Source of the DNA: Heterobasidion occidentale
Lineage: Eukaryota > Basidiomycota > Agaricomycetes > Russulales > Bondarzewiaceae
NCBI GenBank assembly: GCA_039111635.1
Contig: JBCAQO010000003.1
Span: 806,001 to 870,000, forward strand
Length of the DNA stretch: 64,000 nucleotides
Direction of reading: 5' to 3'
The notes under the pieces are model-generated. The model was not told where the DNA came from. It saw only the letters and a program-made list of their open reading frames with translations, and did no database searches. Position numbers and translations under genes: made by a program. Each line of letters starts with the position of its first letter. The stretch's first letter is position 1. Below are positions 35,077-45,763 of this stretch, in pieces.

Positions 35077-37826
35077 TATTTAACGGAGGGGGCGGAGTCG
35101 TCTGTTGCAATGAGACCTGAGTACGACGGAGAGCAGTGAGAGATGCTTGCGGGGGAACGACGCGTTGAGAACGGGGATGGAGCGTCGAGGACGGGGGGAA
35201 TGGCGTGGACGGCGTGGCTGTTACTTTGAAGGGACGATCGGGGAAGGGAACGTCCAACAAGGCGCGGCGCGCCAGTCCGTCCCACGCCTGTTCCCACGCA
35301 CAGACCATTAAACAAACCCAGCTCACAAACCTTAACCTTCACAGCCTGCGCACGTGCGCTCCGTTCCCACGCTCGGGTCCTCCTCGTCATTGTCCTCCTC
35401 AGCGAGCGGTGGGCCGCACGTATGCCGGCGGCAAGCAGACCATTCAAATGTGCACTCACCGAGAGAACAATGGGTGCGCGACGTGCGCTCCGACGTTCAT
35501 TGTGGTGTGCCACCCAATAGCCCGTACCAGAGCGCAGCGACGGTGCACGCCCCACTGTCCCGATTCAGTGCAGGCTGCCTCGACTCACCTTGAGCATGCA
35601 TGCAAGGCGACGACTGGGCGCAAGAGTAAACGAACAGAGCAAGCTGTAGCAAGCGAGTCAGTGAAAAGAATGAAGAGGCTGACAGACGTGCCCCAGCGTT
35701 GCAGCGGTCCACGCGAGCGCTCCTCGTCCTTCACAGTGATATCCAAAGGGTGCTGGAAAAGGTGTTGCCGGCCGGCCTGCAGATCTCTCCGCGTCACGTC
35801 GCCTCTGCCGTGAGTCCGAGCTATCCATCACTTCGTGACAGACAACGCGCCTTCTTCCTCTTGGATGCCGTGACAATCGTCTCCACCTACGCACCTCGAG
35901 CTCGCCACGCACACGCCTGTTCACAGCTGACGCACTCACCGCCTGATGCCTGATGTAATGTCGACAGCGAAGCGCGCTTTATCCACGGTCACAAGCTCCC
36001 AGACAGCCACCGTCGTACGCCTGCCCGCCGCTCAAGATTGGATAGAACAGGACACGGCGCTGTTTCGTTCGGACCGATGGGCCAATGTCGGCGTGAGCAC
36101 GGACGCGGATGGTCAGTCAAGCTCATCTAAAAGAGGACCAGAATTGTCGACGGAAAATAGAGCATTGTGATCGTCTGTGGAGAGCTGCGGAGTCAAGGCG
36201 AGGCGACGGGATTCGGAAGCTGGAAAACAAGGTGGGCTATACAAAGGGCCCTAAAGAAGAAGAACAGGATGTGTACGCTGCCAGACAGTTATATGGGACT
36301 ATTATGGTCCAAACACCCAGCGACCCGACGGGTACGTCAAATACTCTGCCTACAATCACCAGTTCCTTGTCTTCGCTTCCTTTCCATCGTACTTCGAATT
36401 CCAACCGTCCACGTTCCGCGCCCAAACACAACACTGCACATCCCATCGGCCCATCGATAAAGTGATGCCACCCGCCGACCGCCATCACATGTACACCCCA
36501 ATCTCTTTCCCTTTCGGAGTATTCGACACAGTGGTATGGCTCGCGCGAAAGATGCCGCTTCGCGTGCGTATGTATGTACACACGACGCAATGGAGGCCAT
36601 GATCTCTCTTGATATCACCGCCTTCTTAATCTTGCGTATCTGATTGGTCTGTCCTTCTAAGGTAGCCGAGGTGCTTTTACAAGTGATCTTTCGTGGCATC
36701 AACTTGTTATGCACGTCTTTGGACCCTTGCATGGGAACGAACAGCTGTTGAAATGGCTATACAGGCGCTCAACATTCTTCTGGGCTATGTTTTCTGTGTA
36801 GAGTCCAGCGCTCTTCCATATTCCTATGCGCGGCTCAGGTTCTCTTTTTCCATTCAGGAATCTTGGAACATCATCTCGCACACATACGGACGCCTCCGTG
36901 TCGTGCCTACGCGCCCCACGATGCAAATACCCCAGCTGCATGAGAAGACTCTCAGCTGCTCACCTCGCGATCGATTGATACTCGACACATGCTCGCCATT
37001 GAGTTTCTAGTCCTGACTGGAATAGCGTTGGACTCAGTTCGGGAGTGACGATCTATGGCGATGGGTTATCTCGCTCTTCGCTCAATCCCGGATGGCCAGC
37101 CATCGATTTCTTCGTGCTTCGTGGCCCCCGACGCATGATCTGCGTCTCCCTGCGTACGTAGTGCGTACGTCCCCGTCCGGTCGTCCATGAGCCAGGACCT
37201 TCACTGACCAGCGGCCTGGCTCTCATCGCAATCCCGTCGATCAGTGTGGGTAATGTGCGTAGCTGTTACGTACCGAGACGGCCAGAGAGGTCAGGGGATC
37301 GTTCATCGAGAATGGCATCTGTACTGCTGGACTTCCTGCGCCTGGATAAGTACTTACCCCTGCATACCAAGTAGGCCATACTCAAAATTTCCATGTAGTT
37401 GTTCTGCTTGGACTTGGGCGTCTCACCCAGCTCCTCAGACGCTCGCTTCTGACAACAAGGAACAATAAATCAGAACAAGGACCCTTTGCGATGCTCTTCG
37501 GTGACATGATAAAACCACCAACTCTGTACCACTTCACAAAAGCTAATACAACCCTCGATATGCGATCGTTGCGAACATGAGAGGATTGGAACGAAATCAA
37601 CATCGTATTTCTGCTAGCTTTGAGCTCAAGTAAAATCATCCTCATCCATCACGCAAGTTCAGCGAATTCAAGAAATTGCTTCTTTTTTGGATATGATACA
37701 ATCTCCGCGCAGCGAAGCGCGAAGAGGAGGGTAAACTTCTACAATCGTCGTCACAAAGTCCAATATCCACACCAACAACAACAACCGTTCAAGCCCAGAC
37801 CGGATTCCCCGCGGAAAGCGACAAGC
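35077..37826. other. Long gene-poor region (2.7 kb)
   Basis: It separates the Whi3-like start from the aldo-keto reductase stop. Part may be Whi3-like 5' exons or promoter (35080-35560 is moderately GC-rich). The plus-strand frame at 36109-36465 is open for 118 codons but shows no domain and no supporting splice pattern. I see no repeat, tRNA or transposon signature. Confidence 0.45.
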
Positions 37827-39166
37827 TTAGAGGGGAGGGGTGTCGAGGAAGGAGAGGTTGTTGAACTCTCCTGGGTACCGCTCACCCGGTGCGGTCTTGT
37901 GGATCTCCTCGGCGAGCTTGCGCAAGTGCGCGACCTCCTCAGCGGTGAGGGTGACCTTGGCAGCGCCTAAGTTGTCCTCGAGGTACTATTGAAAGAAGAC
38001 AATGCAATCAGAACGCGTTGTATGGAGGTGGAGAAACAAGGAAAGCTGTACCTTGACCTTCTTGGTACCGGGGATGACGAAGACCTTGGGGCCCTGAGCA
38101 AGCAACCACGCAAGCACAACCTGGCCGGAGGTAGCGCTGTGCTTGGCACCGATGGCCGCGAACTCGTCTGCAAGCTTGACGATCTTGGGGAAGTTGTCCG
38201 CGTTGAAACGGGGGATGTACTTGGCGTAGTGGCCGTCGGGAACCGACTCTGCCGTGCGCTGTATAAGGTTTCAAAAAGAAAACCACGATTCATCTATGAG
38301 AGTCCGTTCAGAAGGAGAAGCAAAGCGGGAGTACTTACGAAGGAGCCGGTGAGGAGACCACGGCCGAGGGGAGAGTAGGCGACGATTGCGATGCCAAGTT
38401 CCTGTGCGGTCTTGAAGAGGTTGAGCTTCTCGAACTCGATGTCAAGGGCTAGTGGCGAGTATTCGACCTGGAGAGCGGCAATTGGGTGGACGGCGTGCGC
38501 GCGACGAAGTGCCGAAGCGGAGATCTCAGAGACACCGATGGCCTTGACCTTTCCCTCCCTGGATGGAAGGTGCACGTGAGCCTCGACGGCACAAATCATG
38601 AGCATATAGGCAACTTACTTGACCAGCTCGGCAATAGCGCCGATCGTCTTCTCAATGGGGACGGTGGGGTCAGCACTATACGCAAAAGTAGTTGTTTAAG
38701 AACTTAGGCTCTGATACATTGAATTGAATACGACTTACCGGTGGAGGTAGTAAAGGTCAACGTAGTCGGTCTGGAGCTTCTTCAGCGAGTTCTCGAAAGC
38801 GACCCTGACGTATTCGGGAGAGCCGTTGGGGAAGCGGGTGGGGTCGGCGAGACCGAACTTAGTGGCGAGGTAGATGTCCTTGCGCTTGCCGGTCTTGGCG
38901 AACCACTTGCCAATCAGCTCCTCGTTGTCCTGGTAGGCATCAGAGGTGTCCCAGAACTTGCAGCCACGCTCGTAAACGGCATCAAGGAGCTAAAAAAAAC
39001 GCCAGTATTATCAGACCAAGATCATGTCGAAAGGCATATCTAAACAGCGTACCGTCAAGCGCTCTTCGATTGAACCAGTGTCTCCGTAACCGACAGAGAG
39101 ACCCATCGCGCCGAAGCCGATGGAGTTGACCTGGGTACCACCAAGTTCGCGAGTAGGGAGAGACAT
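37827..39166 (-). CDS. Aldo-keto reductase
   Basis: NAD(P)H-dependent oxidoreductase of the (beta/alpha)8 AKR fold, cytosolic. Exons joined by frame give [121 protein letters not shown] and a C-terminus LSFLDTPPL. The catalytic tetrad is visible: Asp in WDTSD and Tyr in DAYQ, Lys in LATKFG and His in YYLHR. About 345 residues over at least five exons, normal for the group of fungal AKRs resembling yakC and pyridoxal reductases. The substrate cannot be assigned. No metabolic cluster surrounds it. Confidence 0.92.
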
Positions 39167-40491
39167 TGTGCTGTAGAAGTGGTGAGGAGGATGGGTGTAT
39201 GTGTTTCGGTTGAATGCACAAGGGCGACTGGCGAGTCTCATATTTGAGGCAGGCCTTATATACGATCTGGCGAACCAGGATCCGTAACTTGGGACCGAAG
39301 GGGTGACACGATGATGAGGTAGATAAAAACCGATATGGGAGAGCTGACGCGAACACATGACACCAAAGCGGACGAAAGTGGTGGTGATGGAATGAATCTC
39401 ATCAGAGTGTCGGAGGGGTGGGTTTTATTGCGATGCCATCGATGGAAAATGCTGCCTAAGACAAGACAGAAGTGTGTGCAGCCGCGTCGACACTGACGCT
39501 AGAGGAGGAGTAATCACTCGGAGGAAGGAAGCATACTAGAGCGTGCAAACATAATCCTCCGCCAGGAAAGGAGGTAAGGATGCTGCACTGGCGGACATCA
39601 ATGGCATCATCAATCTCAGGCCCATTGCACTGCCCCACACGTCCGTGACATAACTCTTGCTCTGTCAACGTGAGCGCAAATGATCAAAAGGGGTTGCTAC
39701 CTCTCCATAGCTCCAGATGCTGGACAAAAAAATACAAAATCTCAGAAAATCTGCAGCCCAATCTAGCCCAATCTGAGCAACAACAGATCGTTCTTGGAAT
39801 GATCGAAACGAGATTTAAGTTGAATGCTCCTGGCTTGTTGCAGCTTGTAGCTCCAAAATTGCTCCGATGTCTGCATGTCCGAGTCCGGGTCGGGACGTAG
39901 GCTTTTCTAAGCACGATAACACATTGCATCAATGCGCTCCTGTGCCATAAATCATCATACAACATGCGTGGTGCCGGCAACGTCGCCACCCTACTTACCT
40001 GCGCAAAAGAAACATGATGTCGAACTAGTGTCAAGGGAAACATCCAAGACGGGTGAATCATGGAACTAGCGAATGATCGGGGAGCTTTCCGCCGAGATCA
40101 ACGGAAGTGTAGCTGCAGGACCCCAGCACTCTATGCCGCAACTGCGTTCAACAGAGGATACGCCAGGATACGCGATGAGACGCCATTTTCCAGCAAGTTC
40201 TATGCACGGCCGGAACATTCCCTGAAGACTGCACAGAAGACTTCGAGTTCAACGTGTTTGCTTATGGAGAACAGGTGACCTTCCATGATACAACCTCCAT
40301 CCTGTATTCCCACTCCATCCACCACCGTAAATGAAACTCATGACATGTACGCACGAAGTAAGTTTCGGCCATCGATTATTGTAGAAACCTAACCAAGTCG
40401 ACCACGTCGTGGGCTGAAAGGAGGCACTGCGTCATAAGACCGCTAAGAGAACGGAAGTCCAGCGATGGTTATTGGATGTCTTCGCATGGCC
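39167..40491. other. Intergenic, AKR promoter and VTC1 3' side
   Basis: About 1.3 kb with no recognisable gene. Short open frames on both strands lack domains. The AKR promoter should lie in the first few hundred bases. Confidence 0.4.
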
Positions 40492-41100
40492 TTAACTATC
40501 GCCCTCCGTAAAGCGCAGAGCAAAGTTGACGATGACGGAGACTAGGGATATGTCGGTGTGTTTAATATGCATCGGAAGTTGATTATCGCAGAGAACGACG
40601 TACTTAACAAGGCCAAACAAAGCAAGGTCTAGATCACAGACGTCAGCTTTCTATACGGGAGTTCAAGGATAACGAGATCTTGCTCACAGGTCCCAGGCGA
40701 TCGTCATATGGTCCTCGGCCTCCTTTACGGATAGAGGCTGCGCGCCAATGATAGGTATACAAAGCATAGAGCATGATAGCTACCGCTGATACAAAGAAAT
40801 CAGTATCTATTGTATTTTCAACTGACGCTTGATATATACTCACCTACGATGGAAAACATCGCAGCGCTGATTTTCCCAACCTTGGCTAGGACTCAACTTG
40901 AAAAGCCACGCCTCACGTACGGGCAGACTCACCTTATCGCCAAAGTTTAGCAAGCCAACAGATAGACCGCCTAAGATGACCGTGAAGTGCAACCATGATA
41001 GGAATGTGCGCTCGTTTGCGAAAGACACTTTTGGTTCGACTCGGACGGGGAGAGCAATGCGCTTCGTCGCTGTGCGCTGCAGGAGGGGCTGAGTTGACAT
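40492..41100 (-). CDS. VTC1: Vacuolar transporter chaperone subunit 1 (DUF202)
   Basis: Vtc1 is the three-helix membrane subunit of the VTC complex, which makes polyphosphate from ATP and passes it into the vacuole. The protein begins [20 protein letters not shown], continues [20 protein letters not shown] and [16 protein letters not shown], then after small exons [18 protein letters not shown] and [11 protein letters not shown], and ends [19 protein letters not shown] with a short TEGDS tail. The three hydrophobic segments and the lysine/arginine positions that line the polyphosphate channel agree with the family, and total length (about 135 residues) is normal. At least four introns fall in a gene of 609 bases. 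It is divergent from THO7 with 265 bases between starts. Confidence 0.93.
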
Positions 41101-41365
41101 GATGATCGTTCGGATTCAAGGTGGGTGGAGTGGAGATTGTGTGCTTCTCGGGAAGACTAGTCGGGCTCGAAGTCGTTGAACAAAAAATAAAAATCCAGAT
41201 GGACCAACTCAATGAGTCCAGATTCCAGCGGTGGACCGATCACGTGATATGTCCGTTGGATTCATGATGGGTTTCAGTGCAGTCGCCGTCGTTGCTCTCA
41301 TCGTCTTTCACCAAACCTGCGAGGCATTCACAGAGTTCCTCTCAATTGTTCAAGGAGTTGCACCC

Positions 41366-42583
41366 ATGTCGAATAAGCAGTCTGCGCCGAGCACACCTCA
41401 GCCATCCGCAATTACTCCGCTAACTGTGGAGGAAGAAGGTTTGTGCGCCACATTCTCTTTGGATGTTCAGCAATAGCTCATCGGCCTCCTCAAGATGCTA
41501 TCATCCACTCTCGGATTACGAACGACGAACGTGCACTACGTCGGGTCATAAAGAAGTTTCATGGCTACACCTCAGTCGCCCATGAGCCCATTGTCCCCAT
41601 TCCATCGAGTTCCATCGGTATCGAGGATGCGCGAGACGCGTTTTTAGTGGAGCTTGCCTCCTTCAGTCTGCAGCTGAAAAAAGCAGTTATGGTCTGTGAG
41701 GCGGAGGCGCGGCAGGTCGAAGAGTACCATAGGGAAAGACAGAGAATTGGCGAGTTCTCTCTCGAAATTGTACCCCATACTCGTGACTGATTTAGTATCA
41801 TTCGCACATTACAGAGGATGAGAGAGTTGCACTCAGAGGGCAGATCGAACAACTGAAGACGTCCTTGGAGCATGCGCAGCTGGAGCGCCGGCGGAAGATC
41901 GAATATGACCTCGTTGCCGAGAAGATCAACACTCTTCCAAGTCGACAGGAACTCCAGCGGTACGTCGAATGACATTACATTGATTGCTGCACTACCTCAT
42001 GCTAGCTATAAGAACAATAGATTCTCTTGAGAATGACATGGCCGCTATTCGCGTGGATCATGATGCTCAAAATCGCCTTATTCACGCTCAAAAATCCGCT
42101 TTGGTTTCGATCATCTCTGAACTTGGTTCTTTGCGCCTTATGGGCAAGGATACAGAGACCCCGCGCGGTACCACACCAGCTGTCGACGCCGTTGGGAGCG
42201 ATGGCGAAGTAGCACCGCTTTCGATTATCATAGCTGCCGACGTGGACACCGAGAAAGAGGAAGGCGAAGAAGATAGACAGTCGTCTGACGATGTGCCTCT
42301 TTCGGCTACGCTCAATCCTGGCCCGAGAGCCTTCCATGCCTCACGAGATTCCGTCGCTACAGGATCACGGAGTCTGCGCTCACGCACTGGTCTGTCGTCT
42401 GCTCCACAGTCTGCCGCTGTCTCGCGTGCAGCATCAAAATCGATCGAGGATGATGACATCGAGATGGGCGAGCTGACAGAGGAACCCAAGGATTTGAGGA
42501 CGAAGGCGAAAGTTCGAGAGGAGTTGGAAGAGGGTGAGGCTAGCGACGAGAGTAGCGAGTTGTCAGACCCTCCAGACGACTGA
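41366..42583 (+). CDS. THO7: THO complex subunit 7 (THOC7/Tho7-like)
   Basis: THO couples transcription to mRNP assembly and export in the nucleus. The conserved core reads IIHSRITNDERALRRVIKKF, ARDAFLVELASFSLQLKKA, CEAEARQVEEYHRERQRIE, DERVALRGQIEQLKTSLEHA and YDLVAEKINTLPSRQELQR, all predicted coiled coil, then SLENDMAAIRVD. A C-terminal extension rich in Ser and acids (EEGEASDESSELSDPPDD) follows, longer than in yeast or animals. Three introns were joined by frame: 41439-41476 (38 nt, short), 41750-41814 (GC-AG, donor GCGAGT), and about 41960-42010. In frame upstream of the chosen ATG are 45 codons with a hydrophobic stretch, from an ATG at 41231; I judge this leader non-coding because THO7 is nuclear. 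Confidence 0.85.
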
Positions 42584-42637
42584 AAGCACAGTCTGAAATG
42601 GAATTCCGAGGATTCATGGAATGTGCAAGCTTGGTAT

Positions 42638-43990
42638 TTAACTATGACTATTGAATTCTACGTCGATTGACATGAAGTCGCGTGCACATACAACAGGGCC
42701 GTTGTAGTTCTCCTGAGCCAACGCCTTTATCGCGTTCATCGTCTTCCTGGCCAATGGGTCCTTATGATCATCCCCTGCGTACCGCGCAGAGAAATGATTC
42801 AGCACTAGCTTTTTAGCGGCGATCCGCTGTGCAAACGCGCCGGCCATTTGTGGCGTTGAGTGTCCCCTTGATTTGGCGCGCTCCTCCACGCTCTCGACAG
42901 TATCAGTCTCCTTCGTCTCAGCGACGACACCACGCAGATATGCGTTAGTCGCCTCATGGACGAGAATGTCGACGCCAGCCGCAAGGTCGGCAATGGGCGA
43001 TGGGTCATATGTGTCGCCCAGGATAGCCAGTTTGCGACCTTGTCGCCGCTCTGGGCCGCGCAGCACGGTGCCGTCAGGGAGTTCTACGCTTTCGCCCTGT
43101 TGCACTCGCCTCATTACAGTCATCGAGGCGCCGGTCCTCTTGATATGTGGGATATACTGCTGTGGGTCGATTTTTCCTGGCACCGGAGCTTCCGTCACTA
43201 CGTACCCCACACAAGGCACGGAGTGCAATATTGGAGCAGCAGATACGGAGATGAGATCATTTTTGAAGATATCTGTCCATACTCCATTGATTTGTGATAT
43301 ATTGCGCCCGGTAGGTGATTCGAAAGGGAGGAGGGGAAGAGAGGTGAAGTCGCCATCCTGAGGGTCAGTAGGGAAGCGCAGTTCATGAACAACGTAGGGG
43401 CCGCCTAGAAGGGTATGAGAGTATGAGAGCCCATTGCGGATGTAGGCTCTTGTGCCAAGAGGGCCGTAGATTTCTATAGGCTATGAGAGATTGAGTAACT
43501 CTCCCTCTGCGAGATCAAGCGACGCACCTCTTGATCTATCACTTCTTCAGCTCGTGAGTCTTCACCTTCGATAATACCGCCAGCTCCGTTGAGTCGACTA
43601 GCAAGCAAAGGCAGAATACCGAATATATGATCGCCTAGCCTCTCTGTCAAGACATGAATACATGATATTCTGTGTAGAGGGCGCACCATGCGTGTGAGTG
43701 ATGAAGATCTTTTCGATCTTGCCCATCTTCACTTGACTCCTCTGGATCTGGTGCTGAGTTGCTTCGCCGCAGTCAAATAGCCAGACGTCCCCGCTGAGTC
43801 TCAGGGCGAGTGCAGAATGATTGCGCGTAGAAGATGGCTGAGCAGAGGCGGTCCCCAGGAAAGTGATATTTATTGAAGAGATCATTTTGTGTATCGTCCG
43901 GATCTGGTATGGCTTTGATGTGGATGCACCGGCAATGCAAGGTGAGCTGAGAGACCTCTTGATAGCAGGAAAACATCGGGCTAACAGCAT
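42638..43990 (-). CDS. Ribonuclease Z, short form (ELAC1-type tRNase Z)
   Basis: tRNase Z removes the 3' trailer of pre-tRNAs. The metallo-beta-lactamase core is evident: [38 protein letters not shown], then the zinc motif HTHG|DHIFG split by an intron, [33 protein letters not shown] and [10 protein letters not shown]. Length of about 400 residues fits the short form. The first ATG gives a 35-residue leader ([20 protein letters not shown] and on) rich in Arg and Ser and lacking acids, a good mitochondrial presequence. A second ATG at 43885 begins [11 protein letters not shown], where the conserved domain starts, so one gene may supply both mitochondrial and nuclear/cytosolic enzyme. It converges on THO7 with 54 bases between stops. 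Confidence 0.92.
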
Positions 43991-44136
43991 AGTAGGGAAA
44001 TTCCGAATGTTTTACCACGAAAGATGGATATGGAATCCACGTGATGGGAAAATCGAGTCACGTTAGGCCAGTCTCAGCGCCTAATTGTCCTGCCGACGTT
44101 GCCCCAGAGTTAATTACCCAGTGAGAGAGCTGCAGA

Positions 44137-45494
44137 ATGCCTAGGCTCATCAGATCCTCAAACGCAACGGCATCCTCTTCCAAAGACACTCTCGATCGTA
44201 AATCTTCCGATCTTGTAAAGTCTGACGAAAATGATGACCTCGAGGTGCGTGCGAGATTTCAACGATGAAAGGGGATCGGACCTGACAATGTTGCATCTCC
44301 CACACACGCTAGAGTCATATCTCTGCCATTCGAAATGGAATGAGAAAAAATCGTCAGGAAATCAAATCGTTAGAGACCCGCAATGCTCAGCTAGAGGCTG
44401 AGATAGAAAAACTCCATGATTCTGCCAATACATCCATTCAACCTCGTGGGGGTCGATCAGGCGGACCAACCAATGCGGGTTTGCAGGCCCAGGTGAAGAG
44501 GTTGAAGAGCGAAGTGGAAGCGCTGAAGAAGGTGCGTACGCTAGCTCGATCCTTTGCTTTGACAGTGACGAATTGATCATTGACAGGACAGAGCTAAAGA
44601 TAAGAAGAAAATCCAACGAGTGCGCCTCCCTATATCTCACCATTTCTTTTTCGTACTCTAACACAGCTCTCTCATTCAGCTACAAATAAAGGAGGTCGAA
44701 GCAGACATGAAAGAGCTTCATGATGAGCAAGTGAATGGCGTCACGGATGTGAGTCACCAAATGCGCAAGGTGAGATATCATGACATTTGGATCTACAGTA
44801 AACAAATATATTCGATGTACAGTTACTTCGAAGGTTTCAAGAGATCATTTTGAGCGGGGCTTTAGATGATAAAGAAGAGTGCACCATTTGTCTGGAAACC
44901 ATGGAAGTGAACGGCTGTTCCAGGTAAGATCTTTCGATATAATGATGCCTATATCCCTAACAGACGGGGAAGCCTCTCTTGTCAGCATATATTCTGCAAT
45001 GACTGTCTATCGCGATTAGAACCAGGCTCTAACGAGGTTACATGCCCGCAGTGTCGGGAGAAGTGTGCTCGGGAAGAGTTTGAAGTCGTGAAATTCTCAG
45101 CCGGAGAACAGTGGGATCAACTCCTCGAGGTTGCAAATGATTATGCACAAATAGATATTAGGGGTGAGCAGGAAATAAGCGAAGAGGAAGACGAGGAACC
45201 CTTCATCGACGATAAGGACCCAGACGCTAGGTATGTCGTTTACATGGGCATGATCATCGTCGCGCTTACATGCTTATTCCTATCAGCTCAACAGCATCTG
45301 AATTCCGGATGGCACCAGCGGCTAGGAATTCCATGTCCTTGGATCCTGACCCTGTTCCAGCTGAAGCGATTGTTCTAGATCCAACTTCAGATGATGGTGT
45401 GCCTCAGTTCGTATATTCCAGGGCTTCTGCGTCGGAGAAGAGAAAATGGCTGGCACAGATGGCAGATCAGCGAAGAAAGAGAAGGAGAGATTAG
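44137..45494 (+). CDS. RING-finger protein with N-terminal coiled coil
   Basis: A probable E3 ubiquitin ligase. The start gives MPRLIRSSNATASSSKD and an acidic exon, then after an intron a coiled coil (EIKSLETRNAQLEAEIEKL; QVKRLKSEVEALKK). The RING is C3HC4: CTIC, a CSR|RGSLSCQHIFCNDC segment crossing an intron, and CPQC. After it comes an acidic linker (EEEDEEPFIDDKDPDA) and a C-terminal basic tail QRRKRRRD, a likely nuclear signal. Six or so short introns were joined by frame, with some uncertainty between 44530 and 44850. The domain order (coiled coil, RING, basic tail) occurs in several fungal E3s, and I cannot name an orthologue. It is divergent from tRNase Z with 146 bases between starts. 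Confidence 0.8.
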
Positions 45495-45763
45495 TGCCTA
45501 TGTCCTTCACGTACGCTATGTGTTTTATGGGTAAATTAGACTGGATTTACGCTTTCCGAACGACAGCGAAGGAAAGGAACAAAAGTGGAATGCAACGGTC
45601 ACGTGGCCACCGGACGCGTCGAAACCAACAAAGGTAAATATAGGCGCCTTCAAGTTGACTTTATCTCTCTCGACAACTCAAGCCGAGCCTCCCAGCCGAA
45701 CCTCTTTCCGCTGGCGGCGTTCCGCTATATATATCCGGCGCAACATTGTGGAACGAAATTAAA

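Noticed and set aside
36109..36465. 118-codon plus-strand frame in the 35-37.8 kb gap as a gene
   Set aside because: No domain, no homologue I recognise, and overlapping frames of similar length exist on both strands.
41231..41365. In-frame hydrophobic N-terminal extension of THO7
   Set aside because: A membrane segment does not fit a nuclear export factor, and the conserved protein begins after the later ATG; more likely leader sequence.
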